DNA from: Actibacterium pelagium
GTDB taxonomy: Bacteria > Pseudomonadota > Alphaproteobacteria > Rhodobacterales > Rhodobacteraceae
Assembly: GCF_002285415.1 (NCBI RefSeq)
Contig: NZ_NSBU01000004.1
Coordinates: forward strand, 434,001-498,000
Length of the DNA: 64,000 nt
Direction: 5' to 3'
Shown: piece by piece, positions 63,466-64,000 of the stretch
Position numbering within the stretch: the first letter of the stretch is position 1
Layout: each line of letters begins with the position of its first letter
The notes under the pieces: generated by a model
The model's database searches: none
What the model saw: only the letters and a program-made list of their open reading frames with translations
What the model was told of the DNA's origin: nothing
Program-made: the position numbers and the translations under genes

Positions 63466-63495
63466 GGGCGGCCCCTCACGGGCCGCCCATTCTTT
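63466..63495 (+). terminator. Terminator of katG
   Basis: A perfect 9-bp stem (GGGCGGCCC 63466-63474, GGGCCGCCC 63480-63488, 5-nt loop) followed by ATTCTTTTT begins 12 bases after the katG stop. Confidence 0.9.
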
Positions 63496-63525
63496 TTCCC
63501 GCAAGGCTTACACCCTCCGCAAAAA

Positions 63526-63759
63526 TTGGCGGACCGACACACAGATGTGCAGGCCAAGCTTCGGCGCAGACTGCGTGATCGCCACGGGATTACTCTTCCA
63601 AAATTTAACTTGGTTTCGGCCCTTACTCTGCATCATGGCAGGCTGAAGATGCGCAAGCCTTTGCAATTCCGACGCCTATCGAATGTTGCCGACAATGATG
63701 CGCGGCAATTAGTTGGACAGTTCAAGCATCGAGGCTTTGAAAGGGCAACCGCGATCTGA
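63526..63759 (+). pseudogene. Decayed MarR-family transcriptional regulator
   Basis: The 77-codon frame encodes a stretch that follows the MarR pattern (LRRRLRDRHGITLPKFNLVSAL, then a degraded GRLKMRKPLQFRRLSNVADN and LVGQFKHRGFER in place of the usual GLRM-ELSRRLMVT-GNVT-LVDRLE-GLV). Normal MarR proteins have about 150 residues; both ends are missing and the recognition helix is disrupted. The frame has only a TTG to start and no ribosome site. MarR regulators of this type often precede ABC transporter operons for aromatic acids, which fits the next gene. Confidence 0.6.
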
Positions 63760-63876
63760 TTGAATGCGGTTAAATGAACTCTAAAGCTTCACACCGGCTG
63801 AAAATCTGCAAAGGTGCCAATGGGAAACTATAAAAATGGACAAGAGTTCAAATAATTCTCAACCAGGGAGAAAGAG

Positions 63877-64000
63877 ATGAAGAAAATCTTGGCGACAACA
63901 GCGGCTCTTGCGATGGCCGCTTCGGCTGGTATGGCGGAAGTCAAAGTCGGCCTTATCACCACCCTGTCTGGCGGTGGCGCCGGACTTGGGATCGATGTGC
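63877..64000 (+). CDS. ABC transporter substrate-binding protein, N-terminal part only
   Basis: The 41 visible codons encode a Sec signal peptide (MKKILATTAALAMAASAGMA) and the beginning of a mature domain EVKVGLITTLSGGGAGLGID, the start typical of the branched-chain/aromatic-acid (Leu/Ile/Val-type) periplasmic binding proteins. GGAG precedes the ATG. The gene continues beyond the window. Confidence 0.8.
   Translation, partial: MKKILATTAALAMAASAGMAEVKVGLITTLSGGGAGLGIDV

Overview
The window reads as chromosome of an alphaproteobacterium of the order Rhodobacterales (Roseobacter/Rhodobacter group). The basis is the regB-senC-regA redox cluster with a nearby ahcY, the tsaE-amgK-murU-addB-addA-trxA run, the hemD-mitofilin-hemY run opposite tsaD-gpsA, and GC-rich protein sequences of typical roseobacter character. 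Assignments come from reading protein motifs; no database was searched.

Layout. 1-39.2 kb is ordinary core chromosome: a formaldehyde dehydrogenase start, msrA, argG, a secreted Gly/Asn-rich protein, an Hpt protein and a receiver-PP2C protein, RNA methyltransferases, Nudix hydrolases, hslO, cca, a LysE exporter, an ABC exporter, trxA, addAB, the AmgK/MurU peptidoglycan-recycling pair, tsaE, a PAS protein without a kinase domain, regB/senC/regA, a GT61 glycosyltransferase, an HD hydrolase, ahcY, an aromatic aminotransferase, several small conserved proteins, gpsA/tsaD, and hemD-mitofilin-hemY. Several clear hairpin terminators separate the units.

39.26-60.19 kb is a genomic island in a tRNA-Thr(CGT) gene. 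An intact tRNA lies at the left end (39384-39459) and a duplicated 46-nt 3' half at the right end (60142-60187). A further 39-nt 5' tRNA fragment (39258-39296) just outside points to an older event at the same site. The left part (39.8-45.4 kb, minus strand) is a satellite-like backbone: P4-type tyrosine integrase, AlpA-like DNA-binding protein, VapE-type primase/helicase, and two unknown proteins. The right part (45.6-59.6 kb) is defence cargo: a compact eight-gene plus-strand operon (single-TRD HsdS-like protein, HsdM, HsdS, a RuvC-fold protein, a Hanks-type Ser/Thr kinase, HsdR, a YgjP-type metallopeptidase, a HEPN-type protein) and a convergent 1137-aa SF2 helicase with a probable C-terminal nuclease domain. 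A sigma70-like promoter at 45584-45612, framed by two copies of AGTAT-N5-ATACT, precedes the operon; the second copy contains the first start codon. This kinase-containing type I R-M operon is the best candidate here for an undescribed or poorly described system.

60.2-64 kb returns to core chromosome: oxyR and divergent katG with palindromes between them, a decayed MarR-family regulator, and the first 41 codons of an ABC-transporter substrate-binding protein.
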